Shown here: positions 25,608 to 34,142 of the stretch, in pieces | How the letters are laid out: every line of letters begins with the position of its first letter | Position numbering within the stretch: position 1 is the stretch's first letter | From: Hyphomicrobiales bacterium | GTDB taxonomy: Bacteria > Pseudomonadota > Alphaproteobacteria > Rhizobiales > JAJFHB01 | Reading direction: 5' to 3' | Length of the DNA stretch: 52,864 nucleotides | Assembly: GCA_021775615.1 (NCBI GenBank) | Contig: JAJFHL010000369.1 | Coordinates: 1 to 52,864, forward strand | Notes under the pieces: model-generated | The model's input: the letters and a program-made list of their open reading frames with translations, nothing else | What the model was told of the DNA's origin: nothing | Database searches by the model: none | Made by a program: the position numbers and the translations under genes

Positions 25608-26090
25608 TCACCGCGTCAGCGACTTGCGCGCTTTCCAGAAGTCGAGGCGCTGGCCTTCCCCGACATCTCTCGAGCACTCCTCCACAATGCTGTAGCCAAG
25701 CGTCTGATAGAAGTCCCGTGACGGAAGCGAAACGCTGAGCTCGGAGTGCTCACAGCCCTGTTTCGCGGCCCTGTCTTCGAGTTCCCGCATCAGCGCCTTG
25801 CCGTAGCCACGGCTCTGATGCTCGGGATGAACGAAGACGGCGAAGATTTCCCCGTCCGCCAATGCCCCTGTCGCGACGGCTTCACCACTCTGCTCGATCA
25901 CGAGTATCGTTCCGGCATGATGGCGATTAAGCAACTTCTCTTTTGAATGAAATTGCTTGAAGAATTGAACCGCCCGAGGCGGATAGACCTCGGCGTAACT
26001 GACATCGATGGTGTCGTGAATGAGTTGCAACACGCCATCGAGGTCGGAGGGCCGGAAGTTGCGCATGTTGACCTTGCGTATCGTGTTCAT
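25608..26090 (-). CDS. GNAT family N-acetyltransferase
   Basis: The 160-residue protein has the acetyl-CoA-binding motif A in AVFVHPEHQSRGYGKALM and the motif B region QTLGYSIVEEC. It is cytosolic. Its ATG overlaps the stop of the GntR gene by 3-4 bases, so the two are coupled in one minus-strand operon. The acceptor is unknown. Confidence 0.88.
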   Translation of the reverse strand: MNTIRKVNMRNFRPSDLDGVLQLIHDTIDVSYAEVYPPRAVQFFKQFHSKEKLLNRHHAGTILVIEQSGEAVATGALADGEIFAVFVHPEHQSRGYGKALMRELEDRAAKQGCEHSELSVSLPSRDFYQTLGYSIVEECSRDVGEGQRLDFWKARKSLTR

Positions 26091-26782
26091 TCCGATTTGG
26101 ACTCGCGGTCCAGCAGTTCCGCAAGCCGGGTCGAACTGATGGTCAGGTGGTTGCGCAGCGTATCGGCGGCGGCCTTCGCATTGCCGTCGCGAAAGTCCTG
26201 CAACAGGGCCCGGTGCTCAGCCTGCGATTTTTCCGCATAGTCGAGCTGAGACAGAACAAGCCGCACCAACCGGTCGAGATGGCGGTACTGCGCCTCGACC
26301 ATTGTATAGAGACGGCTCCCCTTGAGCCCGCCGTAAAGCGTCAGATGAAACCGGCGGTTCAACTCGCCCCATTTGGCGACGTCGGGCTCGTTGTCGATTT
26401 CATCGAGAATGTCCGCCGCCCTGTCGAGAGATGCGGCATCGATACTCGCCACAGCCCTCTCCATGGCGTGGCACTCGAGCAGCACCCTGATCTCGAACAG
26501 CTCCAGAATGTCGCTCGGTTCGATCGCCGCGACAACGGTTCCGCGATGCGGATAGAACTCGACAAGGCCCTCCGCTTCGAGCTGCCGCAATGCCTCGCGT
26601 ATCGGCATGCGGCTGACCCCGAAGGCGGCCGCGAGCTGGTCCTGCCGAACGGTTTCACCGCTCGCAAGAGTGCCTTCGATGATCGCCTGGCGAAGCGTCG
26701 CCGACACCATTTCCGTGATGGTGCGGTAGCGCGGCCGGGTGTCCTCAATCAGCGCCTGCAGCGTGTTCATCGACTGGTTCAT
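26087..26782 (-). CDS. GntR-family (FadR/FCD) transcriptional regulator
   Basis: The 231-residue regulator has an N-terminal winged helix (about 20-80; AAFGVSRMPIREALRQLEAEG) and a C-terminal FCD ligand domain whose metal-binding histidines appear in RRFHLTLY, AEHRALLQ and RNHLTIS. It faces the aminotransferase gene across 149 bases containing the palindrome at 26850-26865, which is the obvious operator. It therefore probably controls itself, the GNAT gene and the aminotransferase. ATG 26782 is chosen; the frame continues to 26881, but that part lies across the operator. Confidence 0.9.
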   Translation of the reverse strand: MNQSMNTLQALIEDTRPRYRTITEMVSATLRQAIIEGTLASGETVRQDQLAAAFGVSRMPIREALRQLEAEGLVEFYPHRGTVVAAIEPSDILELFEIRVLLECHAMERAVASIDAASLDRAADILDEIDNEPDVAKWGELNRRFHLTLYGGLKGSRLYTMVEAQYRHLDRLVRLVLSQLDYAEKSQAEHRALLQDFRDGNAKAAADTLRNHLTISSTRLAELLDRESKSE

Positions 26783-26849
26783 GCCTCGTTTTCTAGCGTT
26801 CCTGCCGGGATTCTCCCACCGGCGTTTCAGGAAAGCACGAATATATTTG

Positions 26850-26865
26850 ATATTGGATCCAATAT
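26850..26865. promoter_or_regulatory. 16-bp palindromic operator, ATATTGGATCCAATAT
   Basis: A perfect 16-bp palindrome, with a second partial copy of its right half (ATCCAAT, 26864-26870) directly after. It lies in the divergent gap between the GntR regulator and the aminotransferase. A TTGGATCCAA core fits the kind of site bound by FCD-type GntR proteins. Confidence 0.7.
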
Positions 26866-26931
26866 CCAATACGAATCCCAAGTATCAGGGGGACCATTTC
26901 GTCCGGAAAACGCATCAAGGGGAGAGATAAA

Positions 26932-28089
26932 ATGATCGCCAGCCGCCTCAAAACCGTTACCGGGATAGGACTTGACCGCGTTGCGGCGGCTGTCGGGGCC
27001 GATCCCGACGTATTGCGGCTTGAGAATCTCGACACGGACATTCCGGTGCCGGGTATCGCACTTGAGGAAACCCGCCGCGCCATCATCGACGACGACTGCA
27101 ACAGCTGGCTGCCGCTCACCGGTCGAATGGAACTTCGCGGAGCCGTGGCGCGCCACCTGAAGGCACACACCGGATGTACCTACGACCCCGCCTCACAGGT
27201 CGTTATCACCTGCGGCGGCCAGGAGGGCCTGTTGAACTCGCTGTTGGCATTGGTCGATCCCGGAAACCAAGTGATCATCACGGACCCGACCTATGCCGGC
27301 ATGATCAATCGCATCCGTCTCGTTGGCGCGGAGCCGGTGTTCGTCCCATTTCGGTCAGGCGCGGGCGAGTGGCGTCTCGATCTGGATCGCCTGGCGGACG
27401 CGGTGTCGGAGAAAACCCGGGCGGTCTTCATCATGAACCCGTCCATGCCGTCGGGCGCGGTCCTGAACGCCGAAGAGTGGCAGGTTGTCGCCGACCTGTG
27501 CGCCCGGCATGACTTGTGGCTGATCTACAACGCCGCCATGGAGCGCATCGTGTACGATGGCCGGGACGTCATCCATCCTGCCTCGCTCAAGGGCATGGCC
27601 GAGCGGACTGTCACCATCGGATCGGCATCGAAGGAATTCCGCATGATCGGCTGGAAAGTCGGTTGGGTCGCCGGTCCGGCCACCGCCATCGAAGCGTTGG
27701 CGACGGTTCACGTCTACAACACCGCCGACCCGGTGGGCATCACCCAGACCGCGGTGGCGGTTGTCCTCGACGCGTCGGAAGAGCAGTCCGGCGTCGTAGC
27801 CGCGGTCGAAGAGTGGCAGCGCCGCCGCGATGTCATTATGGAAGAACTTTCCGATTTCGAGATTGTCCCCGCCGCCGGCGGTTGGTCAATGCTGTTGAAT
27901 GTTGGCGAACTCGGCCTGACTTCGCTTGATGCGTCGGAGCGTTTGCTGACGCACGGAAAAATCGCCGCCACCTACATGCGTGACTGGGGCCGCGAGAATG
28001 CGGATCAGTTTGTCCGCCTTGTGTTCAGCAACGAACCGGTCGAACGGCTCGCCGGCATTGGTGAGCGGGTGCGCGCAGCCCTGCGCTGA
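26932..28089 (+). CDS. fold-type I PLP aminotransferase with altered cofactor site
   Basis: The 385-residue class I/II aminotransferase has the cofactor Lys at K234 (SASKEF), the NP-x-x-P-x-G motif (NPSMPSG) and the C-terminal substrate Arg region (FVRLVFSN). Two cofactor contacts differ from the family: the Asp that holds the pyridine nitrogen is N200 (LIYNAAMER), and the phosphate-binding Arg of GWR is K242 (GWKVGW); M203 replaces the usual Tyr. It may be a slow or atypical PLP enzyme. It is preceded by the GntR operator and GGGGAGA. The natural substrate is unknown. Confidence 0.85.
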   Translation: MIASRLKTVTGIGLDRVAAAVGADPDVLRLENLDTDIPVPGIALEETRRAIIDDDCNSWLPLTGRMELRGAVARHLKAHTGCTYDPASQVVITCGGQEGLLNSLLALVDPGNQVIITDPTYAGMINRIRLVGAEPVFVPFRSGAGEWRLDLDRLADAVSEKTRAVFIMNPSMPSGAVLNAEEWQVVADLCARHDLWLIYNAAMERIVYDGRDVIHPASLKGMAERTVTIGSASKEFRMIGWKVGWVAGPATAIEALATVHVYNTADPVGITQTAVAVVLDASEEQSGVVAAVEEWQRRRDVIMEELSDFEIVPAAGGWSMLLNVGELGLTSLDASERLLTHGKIAATYMRDWGRENADQFVRLVFSNEPVERLAGIGERVRAALR

Positions 28090-28259
28090 AACCGGGGCAG
28101 TTAATGCGCCGGATGAACGCGCCAAGTTTCGAGCGCCGCATCGGCATCAAATCGCCATCCCCCTCACAAGTTGGCGACAACTTCCGCTGTTAGCGTCGTC
28201 GTCAGGATCGCCAGCCAGGCAAATTTCTCAGAACGCGCGAGACGCTCGGTGCGGAGCGT

Positions 28260-28290
28260 ACACAATTGTGTGCGGGCGATCGGATTGTGT
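28260..28290. promoter_or_regulatory. ACACAATTGTGT palindrome plus half-site before the RTX gene
   Basis: A perfect 12-bp palindrome at 28260-28271 is followed by a repeated half-site ATTGTGT at 28284-28290, 19 bases on, just upstream of the RTX gene start at 28307. This looks like an operator near the promoter. The 217-base gap 28090-28306 holds no other clear feature. Confidence 0.5.
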
Positions 28291-28306
28291 CACGAGGGGA
28301 ACCAGG

Positions 28307-30727
28307 ATGTTGAACAGCGGGTCGTTTGCCGACTTTCTAAATGCGTTGCGGACTTTCGAATCGGGCGTCAGCGAAGCGCGCATCGAGCAGAACAGGGCGG
28401 AAGTCATCCAGCAGGTGGGCCAGTCCAGGCTTGATGCGTTTGAGGCCGGCGAACTGACCCTGACGGACCTGCAATACAGTTCGGAGAATTTTCTCGGCTT
28501 TGTCGGATACCAGTTCGGCGAGCCGATATTGATCGACCTTGAGTATTACGAGTTCGATGCCACACCTGGGGCCAATGATTTCACCGGCACCTTCACCGGC
28601 AAGAACGGGGTCGACAGTCTGGATGATCTGAAAACCAGCATTCAGGAACAGATTATTCTCGACGAGTTCCAGCTCAACCTGAACCGCATTGAAACGGGTC
28701 TCGGTAATGCCGGACAGAGTCTGGATGACTTTATCGGCAGAACGGTCACCGTGACCGATACCGACGGAACGCAAACCGACGTTGAGCTGAGCTTGACCGG
28801 AATACTGGCGTCCGCACATCTGCGCGGTGCTTTCGGCACCCTGGACTTTCTGCTCAACAGCGTCGCCTCCGCCGACGAGATCGGCACCTCGAATGTTCAG
28901 TTCATCGAGCAGTTCGGAGGATTTGACGCGCCAACCATAGCGGAGTTGAGGGCAGGCAGCGTTGAACCATTGGTCACTGATGCCACCCTCACGATCGACC
29001 AGCCTTTTGAAGGCCGTGATGGCGGAGCGCCGGTGGTGGTCGAGGCGCCCGACGAAACACCGGACCCGGCGCCACAAGAGCCGGACCCGGTGGACCCGGC
29101 TCCCGGACCGGTCGCCCAGCCTGATCCCGAACCGCAACCAGTTCCACAGCCGGCACCCGGCCCTGTTGCCGGCAACGACGCTGGTGTTCCGGACATTCCC
29201 GCCGCAGCCGCGGCCGCGCCGGCCGCAACACAACTGCGTGTGTTTGATCGCGAGACCGGCAATTTCAATGTGACCGGCACCGATGGTGTCGATGGCTCCG
29301 CCTATGGCGAGAATGGCGATGACATCATCCGGACGTTTGGCGGCAACGATTCCTCTGTCGCGTTCGCCGGCAACGACTTCCAGGACCTCGGCGCCGGCAA
29401 CGACCGGGCCTACGGCCTGTCCGGCAACGACATCATGCTTGGCGGCAGCGGCGATGACTTCCTGAATGGCGGAGCTGATGACGATGTCATCGTTGGCGGG
29501 CGCGACAGCGACACATTGCGGGGAGGGACGGGGGGTGACCGCTTCGTCTTTTCCGCAGGTGATGGTGACGACGTCATCAAGGACTTCGAAATTGGCGCAG
29601 ACATTCTCGACTTCTCCGAATTCGGCAACAATCCGTCCGTTGCGGTCTCGCAGCAGGGCGCCAACACTCAGCTTGCCGTTGGCGACGTAACCGTGCTCCT
29701 GGAGGGCGTGAACAGTGGCCAGTTGAGTGCGTCAAACTTCCTTGGCGCCACCTTCAACGGGGTTGTGGCGCAGGCGCCTGATCCGACGCCTGATCCGGTC
29801 GATCCAACGCCGGACCCTGTCGATCCGGTCGATCCAACACCGGATCCCGATCCCGAGCCTCCACAGCCGGACGCGCCGCCACCAGCGCCGACACCGAACA
29901 CTACGGGAACCGGCATTCCCGACGCGCCCGACGGCACCCCGGAGGCGGTTTCGCCGGTGTTCCTCAGGACGTTTGACGCCGTCAACACAAGCTTCACCGT
30001 CACCGGAACCGATGGCATCGACTCCTCCGCCTACGGCTTCATCGGGGACGACATCATCCGCACGTTCGGCGGCAACGATTCATCCGTCGGCTTTCAAGGC
30101 GACGACTATCAGGACCTGGGCGACGGCGACGACCGCGGCTGGGGGCTCGAGGGTGATGACATTTTGCTCGGCGGCAACGGCAACGATGTCCTGAACGGTG
30201 ACGAAGGCGACTCCCTTAACAGCGGTATCGCATCGGGAAGCGATGTTCTGGTCGGCGGACGTGGCGACGATGTGCTGCGCGGCGACACCCGCGACACCAA
30301 CCAGGCATCCGACCGGTTCGTATTCGCCGCCGGTGACGGCAATGACGTAATCAAAGATTTCCAGGTCGATCTGGATGTTCTCGACTTCACCGAGTTCGGG
30401 ACCAACCCGACAGTGTCGCTGAGCGAGCAGAATGGAACCACGGTTGTCGGCGTCGGGGATGTGACCGTGACCCTCGAAGGGATCGGCGCCGACGCTCTGA
30501 GCGCAAGCAACTTTATCGGAGCAAATTTCAACGGCTCCGTGGCTGCGTCCGCCGGGTTCAATTTCTCCTTGTTTTCGGCCAGCGGTTCTGCAAATGCGCT
30601 GGACCTTGCCGACGAAAGCGATACGCAGGGCCCGAGCGACCGGGATGCCGGGTCCGCCGCGTTGCCGGACGCCATCGTCGATGATGTCCTCACGTCACTG
30701 GTTCCCGAGGATGGGTTCGTTACATAG
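28307..30727 (+). CDS. RTX calcium-binding protein with lysozyme-like N-terminal domain
   Basis: The 806-residue protein is probably secreted by the adjacent type I system. Residues 1-210 form a domain with RTFESG (E18), GFVGYQFGE, TGTFTGKNGV and ILASAHLRGA, reminiscent of lysozyme-superfamily domains with an N-terminal catalytic Glu. Pro/Asp-rich linkers follow (about 240-305, 485-545). Two tandem RTX modules (about 308-484 and 551-746) carry GGNDSS, GGSGDDFLNGG and LGGNGNDVL-like nonapeptides ending in DRFVF. The C-terminal tail of about 60 residues would hold the secretion signal. There is no N-terminal signal peptide. ATG 28307 follows AGGGGAACCAGG; the open frame further upstream, to 27980, overlaps the aminotransferase. 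Confidence 0.85.
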   Translation: MLNSGSFADFLNALRTFESGVSEARIEQNRAEVIQQVGQSRLDAFEAGELTLTDLQYSSENFLGFVGYQFGEPILIDLEYYEFDATPGANDFTGTFTGKNGVDSLDDLKTSIQEQIILDEFQLNLNRIETGLGNAGQSLDDFIGRTVTVTDTDGTQTDVELSLTGILASAHLRGAFGTLDFLLNSVASADEIGTSNVQFIEQFGGFDAPTIAELRAGSVEPLVTDATLTIDQPFEGRDGGAPVVVEAPDETPDPAPQEPDPVDPAPGPVAQPDPEPQPVPQPAPGPVAGNDAGVPDIPAAAAAAPAATQLRVFDRETGNFNVTGTDGVDGSAYGENGDDIIRTFGGNDSSVAFAGNDFQDLGAGNDRAYGLSGNDIMLGGSGDDFLNGGADDDVIVGGRDSDTLRGGTGGDRFVFSAGDGDDVIKDFEIGADILDFSEFGNNPSVAVSQQGANTQLAVGDVTVLLEGVNSGQLSASNFLGATFNGVVAQAPDPTPDPVDPTPDPVDPVDPTPDPDPEPPQPDAPPPAPTPNTTGTGIPDAPDGTPEAVSPVFLRTFDAVNTSFTVTGTDGIDSSAYGFIGDDIIRTFGGNDSSVGFQGDDYQDLGDGDDRGWGLEGDDILLGGNGNDVLNGDEGDSLNSGIASGSDVLVGGRGDDVLRGDTRDTNQASDRFVFAAGDGNDVIKDFQVDLDVLDFTEFGTNPTVSLSEQNGTTVVGVGDVTVTLEGIGADALSASNFIGANFNGSVAASAGFNFSLFSASGSANALDLADESDTQGPSDRDAGSAALPDAIVDDVLTSLVPEDGFVT

Positions 30728-30728
30728 C

Positions 30729-30772
30729 GCGGGATCAGGAAAAGTGGATACCGGTCTTCCGTCCGATCCCGC
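30729..30772. repeat. 8-bp inverted repeat, extragenic palindrome
   Basis: GCGGGATC (30729-30736) and GATCCCGC (30765-30772) flank 28 bases that include GGAAAAGTGGATACCGG. This wording resembles palindromic extragenic elements common in Hyphomicrobiales genomes. It lies directly after the RTX stop and before the exporter gene, where it could lower read-through and set the ratio of RTX protein to exporter. Confidence 0.6.
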
Positions 30773-30842
30773 TCTGAACATCGCGATGCGGACGGCAGCC
30801 GCGTCCTGAAGGCGCAGGACACGGAGAAACGGGGCGATACAC

Positions 30843-32606
30843 ATGGCGAGGCCTGCCCGCACCAGCAGCAGTCCCTTGACGCGAAGCGGGTCCGCGGGCC
30901 GGGCCGGCCGCCGCGCCGTGCTTGCGATCCTGATTCCGGACCGTTCGCTCATCTATGGCATCGTCCTCTTGTCCGGGGTCGCCAACCTGCTCATGCTGAC
31001 GGCGCCGCTGTTCATGCTGCAGGTCTATGACCGGGTGATTCCGAGTGGATCCATTCCAACCCTGCTCACTCTGTTCGGCATCGTTGCCGTTCTCTACGCG
31101 GCTCAGGCCATTGTCGATTACTGCCGGGGCCGGGTGCTTTCGCGCATTGGCGAAGCGCTGGACAGGGAACTGGCCGACCGGTTCTTCCGGCACGATCTCG
31201 ACAAGGCGATCGGGGAGACGGCGGCGAGCCGGTCTCCCCTGAACGAGCTTGCGGTCGTCAGGCGGTTCCTGTCCGGCGTCGGCCCATCGGCGCTGCTCGA
31301 TGTGCCCTGGGTCCCCATATACCTGCTGATCCTCGCGAGCCTGCATTGGATCCTCGGGCTGATCGGGCTGCTTGGCGGCATTGTCGTCGTCGTCCTGGCG
31401 GTGCTGGCCGATCTCGTGACCCGGACATCGTTGCGACAGTCCGCCGATCTCGATTCAAAGTCGCAGGCCTTGCTGGCATCGGTCGGCCGGGCGGCCGAGG
31501 CGGCAAAAGCGCTCGGCATGAGCGAGACCCTTGCACACCGTTTCACAAGTCTGCGCCGCCAGGGCGTCGTCACCGAAGCGGTGAGCGGCAATGCGGGGGC
31601 GCGGCTCGCGGCGGTGTCGAAAGGGTTTCGGATGTTTCTGCAATCGGCCACCCTTGCTGCCGGGGCCGCACTTGCCATCGCCCAGGAGGTGTCGGGCGGA
31701 ACCATCATTGCGGCCTCGATTATTCTCGGCCGGGCACTCGCCCCGGTCGATCAGATCGTCGCCCATTGGCGATCGATCTCGCAGGCCCGCTCCGCTCTGT
31801 CCGAGATTGCCGTTGCATTTGGCCTGCGGCCGGATCGTCCGCCGCCGATCGCGCTCGCACCGCCGCGCGGGCAGCTTACTGTGGAGGGTCTTGCTGTCGG
31901 CCCGCCTGCCAGCAGACGGCCGTTCCTGTCGGGCATTAACCTCGATCTGAAGCCGGGCGACGGCCTCGGCGTCATCGGACCGTCGGCCTCCGGAAAATCT
32001 ACCCTGGCGCGTGCGCTCGTCGGAATTTCACCACCTTTGGCGGGCGAAATCCGCCTTGATGGCGCACTGCTCGATCAGCGGACATCCGACGACCTCGGCA
32101 GATATCTTGGCTACCTGCCGCAGGATGTCGAGTTGATCGACGGAACGGTACGCGAGTGCATCGCCCGTCATGATCCTGCCGCCCGCGACGAGGATGTCAT
32201 TCGCGCCGCCATGGCCGCGGGCGCCCACGACATGATCCTCAGCCTGCCGGACGGGTATGACAACAGGGTCGGCGAGGCAGGTTCGGCGCTGTCCGGCGGG
32301 CAACGGCAGAGGATTGCTCTTGCCCGTGCACTCTACCGCGACCCTGTGCTCATCGTACTCGATGAACCCAATGCCAATCTTGATCAGGAGGGCGATGCCG
32401 CGCTGACCCACGCCATCCACAAGGCTCGCGGGCGCGGTGCCATTGTCGTCGTTATCACACATCGGCCGTCCGCGATGGCGGCGGTGGACAGCATTCTTGT
32501 GCTGAAGGATGGAGTGCAGGTCGGGCTGGACAAGAAGGAACTCATTCTGCGCCGGGTGTTGAAACTCGCAGAAGACAACGGCGCGGACCAGGTCGCATCG
32601 CAATGA
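30843..32606 (+). CDS. type I secretion ABC permease/ATPase (PrtD-like)
   Basis: The 587-residue inner-membrane exporter has six transmembrane segments (about 30-310) and a nucleotide-binding domain (about 340-570). Walker A is GPSASGKST near residue 379, the signature is LSGGQRQRIALARAL, and Walker B is VLIVLDEPNANLD. It lacks the N-terminal C39 domain and so belongs to the PrtD/AprD group that exports RTX proteins. It overlaps the adaptor gene by 4 bases (ATGA). The cargo is very probably the RTX protein just upstream. The outer-membrane TolC partner is not in the window. Confidence 0.93.
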   Translation: MARPARTSSSPLTRSGSAGRAGRRAVLAILIPDRSLIYGIVLLSGVANLLMLTAPLFMLQVYDRVIPSGSIPTLLTLFGIVAVLYAAQAIVDYCRGRVLSRIGEALDRELADRFFRHDLDKAIGETAASRSPLNELAVVRRFLSGVGPSALLDVPWVPIYLLILASLHWILGLIGLLGGIVVVVLAVLADLVTRTSLRQSADLDSKSQALLASVGRAAEAAKALGMSETLAHRFTSLRRQGVVTEAVSGNAGARLAAVSKGFRMFLQSATLAAGAALAIAQEVSGGTIIAASIILGRALAPVDQIVAHWRSISQARSALSEIAVAFGLRPDRPPPIALAPPRGQLTVEGLAVGPPASRRPFLSGINLDLKPGDGLGVIGPSASGKSTLARALVGISPPLAGEIRLDGALLDQRTSDDLGRYLGYLPQDVELIDGTVRECIARHDPAARDEDVIRAAMAAGAHDMILSLPDGYDNRVGEAGSALSGGQRQRIALARALYRDPVLIVLDEPNANLDQEGDAALTHAIHKARGRGAIVVVITHRPSAMAAVDSILVLKDGVQVGLDKKELILRRVLKLAEDNGADQVASQ

Positions 32607-34129
32607 AGATTCAGTGGAAAGAAGCCCTTTCACGAGCGAAGCCGGCGGGCGCGGCCGTTTTGCGGCATGTGCGGGAATTCTGCTCGGTCTGGTCGCGCGA
32701 GAGGGCAGATGACGCCAAACAGGAATACAGGGCACCGCTGCGCCTCGGCGTGCTGGTCTGCGCAGTCGTCCTGCTCGGATTTGGGGGCTGGTCGGTATTT
32801 GCCTCCGTATCAGGTGCAGTGGTGGCGATCGGCAAAGTGTCCATCGAGGGGCAGGTGCGCGTCGTTCAGCATGTGGATGGTGGCGTGATTTCGGACATTC
32901 TGGTTCGCGACGGCGACGCGGTGCGGGCGGGAGACGTTCTGTTGCGGCTCGACGCCGTGGGCCTGAATGCGGAGCTGGCCATCATTCAAAGCCGGCTGCA
33001 TGAGGCGCTGGTGCGGCGCGCGCGTCTTGAGGCAGAACGTGACAATGCGGCCACTCCGGTCCGGCCGGTGGAGCTGGACCACCTGAACCGCGGGTTCGTC
33101 CGCCGTGACGAAACGCCTCTCGAAGCAGAGAGCTCCAGTCCCGCGAACAGCGTCTCGGCGAAGGGGGATTTCGAACTGAGCCCGGTACTGCTGTCCAGCC
33201 GGGCGCCGGTGGAACCGGCTGCGAAGGAGGCAGACGGGATATTCGAAGCCGAAGTCCGGTTGTTCCACGCCCGACGGGCGACGCGCCAGGCCCAGATCGA
33301 ACGGCTCGGCAAGAGCATAGAGCAGGCGCGCGAACAGATCATCGGGCTCGAGGCACAAGGCGAGGCGCGGCTGCGGCAGCGCGAGCTGATCAACCGTGAA
33401 CTGAAAGGCGCCCGCGAGTTGTACGAAAAGGGATTGGCACCCCTGACACGCATATTGGCGCTGGAACGCCAAGTGTCGGAGATAGACGGTTCGGCGGCGG
33501 GCCTGAAGTCGGAAATCGCCTCAACCGGACAGAAAATTGGCCAGTTCGAAGTGGAAATCCTCACCGTCGAGAAGGACTGGCAGGAGAATGTCCTGGTCGA
33601 TCTGCGTGCCGCCAATCTGGAGGTCAGAGAGCTTGTCGAACGCCAGACCACGCTCTCCGACAAACTGCGGCGCATTGAATTGCGTGCGCCGGTCAGCGGT
33701 ACGGTGAACAATCTGTCCGCACACACGATCGGCGGCGTGGTGCGGGCGGCCGAGCCGGTGCTGGAGATCGTTCCCTCCGGGCAGCTCCTGGCTGTCGAGG
33801 CGCTCGTGCGGCCGGCCGAGATCGATCGGCTGCACCGGGGCCAATCGGCGAGAGTACGGTTTTCCGCTTTCGATGCCGGCACGACCCCGGAGCTGCAAGG
33901 GACGGTCGTCCATGTTTCGGCCGACCTCATCGAAGATCGCGAAACCCAGATCTCCGGCTATCTTGTTCGGGTCCGTATTGCGGGATCCGAATTCGCCCGA
34001 TTTCAGGACAAGCAGCTGATCCCCGGAATGCCGGTCGAACTGTTTCTGGAAACCGGCAGCCGCTCCCCGCTCAGCTATCTCCTGAAACCACTATCCGATC
34101 AGGTCGCACGTTCGCTGAATGAGAGATGA
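32603..34129 (+). CDS. HlyD-family type I secretion periplasmic adaptor
   Basis: The 508-residue adaptor has a cytoplasmic N-terminus, one membrane segment (about 48-70), a lipoyl/barrel half (about 75-120), a long alpha-helical coiled coil (about 210-350; LGKSIEQAREQIIGLEAQGEA) and the returning barrel with LRAPVSGTVNNL. The C-terminal RTxLEYLL-like end reads GSRSPLSYLLKPL. An extra insert (about 145-200) with Pro/Ser-rich sequence precedes the coiled coil. It is translationally coupled to the ABC gene. Confidence 0.92.
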   Translation: MKIQWKEALSRAKPAGAAVLRHVREFCSVWSRERADDAKQEYRAPLRLGVLVCAVVLLGFGGWSVFASVSGAVVAIGKVSIEGQVRVVQHVDGGVISDILVRDGDAVRAGDVLLRLDAVGLNAELAIIQSRLHEALVRRARLEAERDNAATPVRPVELDHLNRGFVRRDETPLEAESSSPANSVSAKGDFELSPVLLSSRAPVEPAAKEADGIFEAEVRLFHARRATRQAQIERLGKSIEQAREQIIGLEAQGEARLRQRELINRELKGARELYEKGLAPLTRILALERQVSEIDGSAAGLKSEIASTGQKIGQFEVEILTVEKDWQENVLVDLRAANLEVRELVERQTTLSDKLRRIELRAPVSGTVNNLSAHTIGGVVRAAEPVLEIVPSGQLLAVEALVRPAEIDRLHRGQSARVRFSAFDAGTTPELQGTVVHVSADLIEDRETQISGYLVRVRIAGSEFARFQDKQLIPGMPVELFLETGSRSPLSYLLKPLSDQVARSLNER

Positions 34130-34142
34130 GGCAGGCGCGCGC

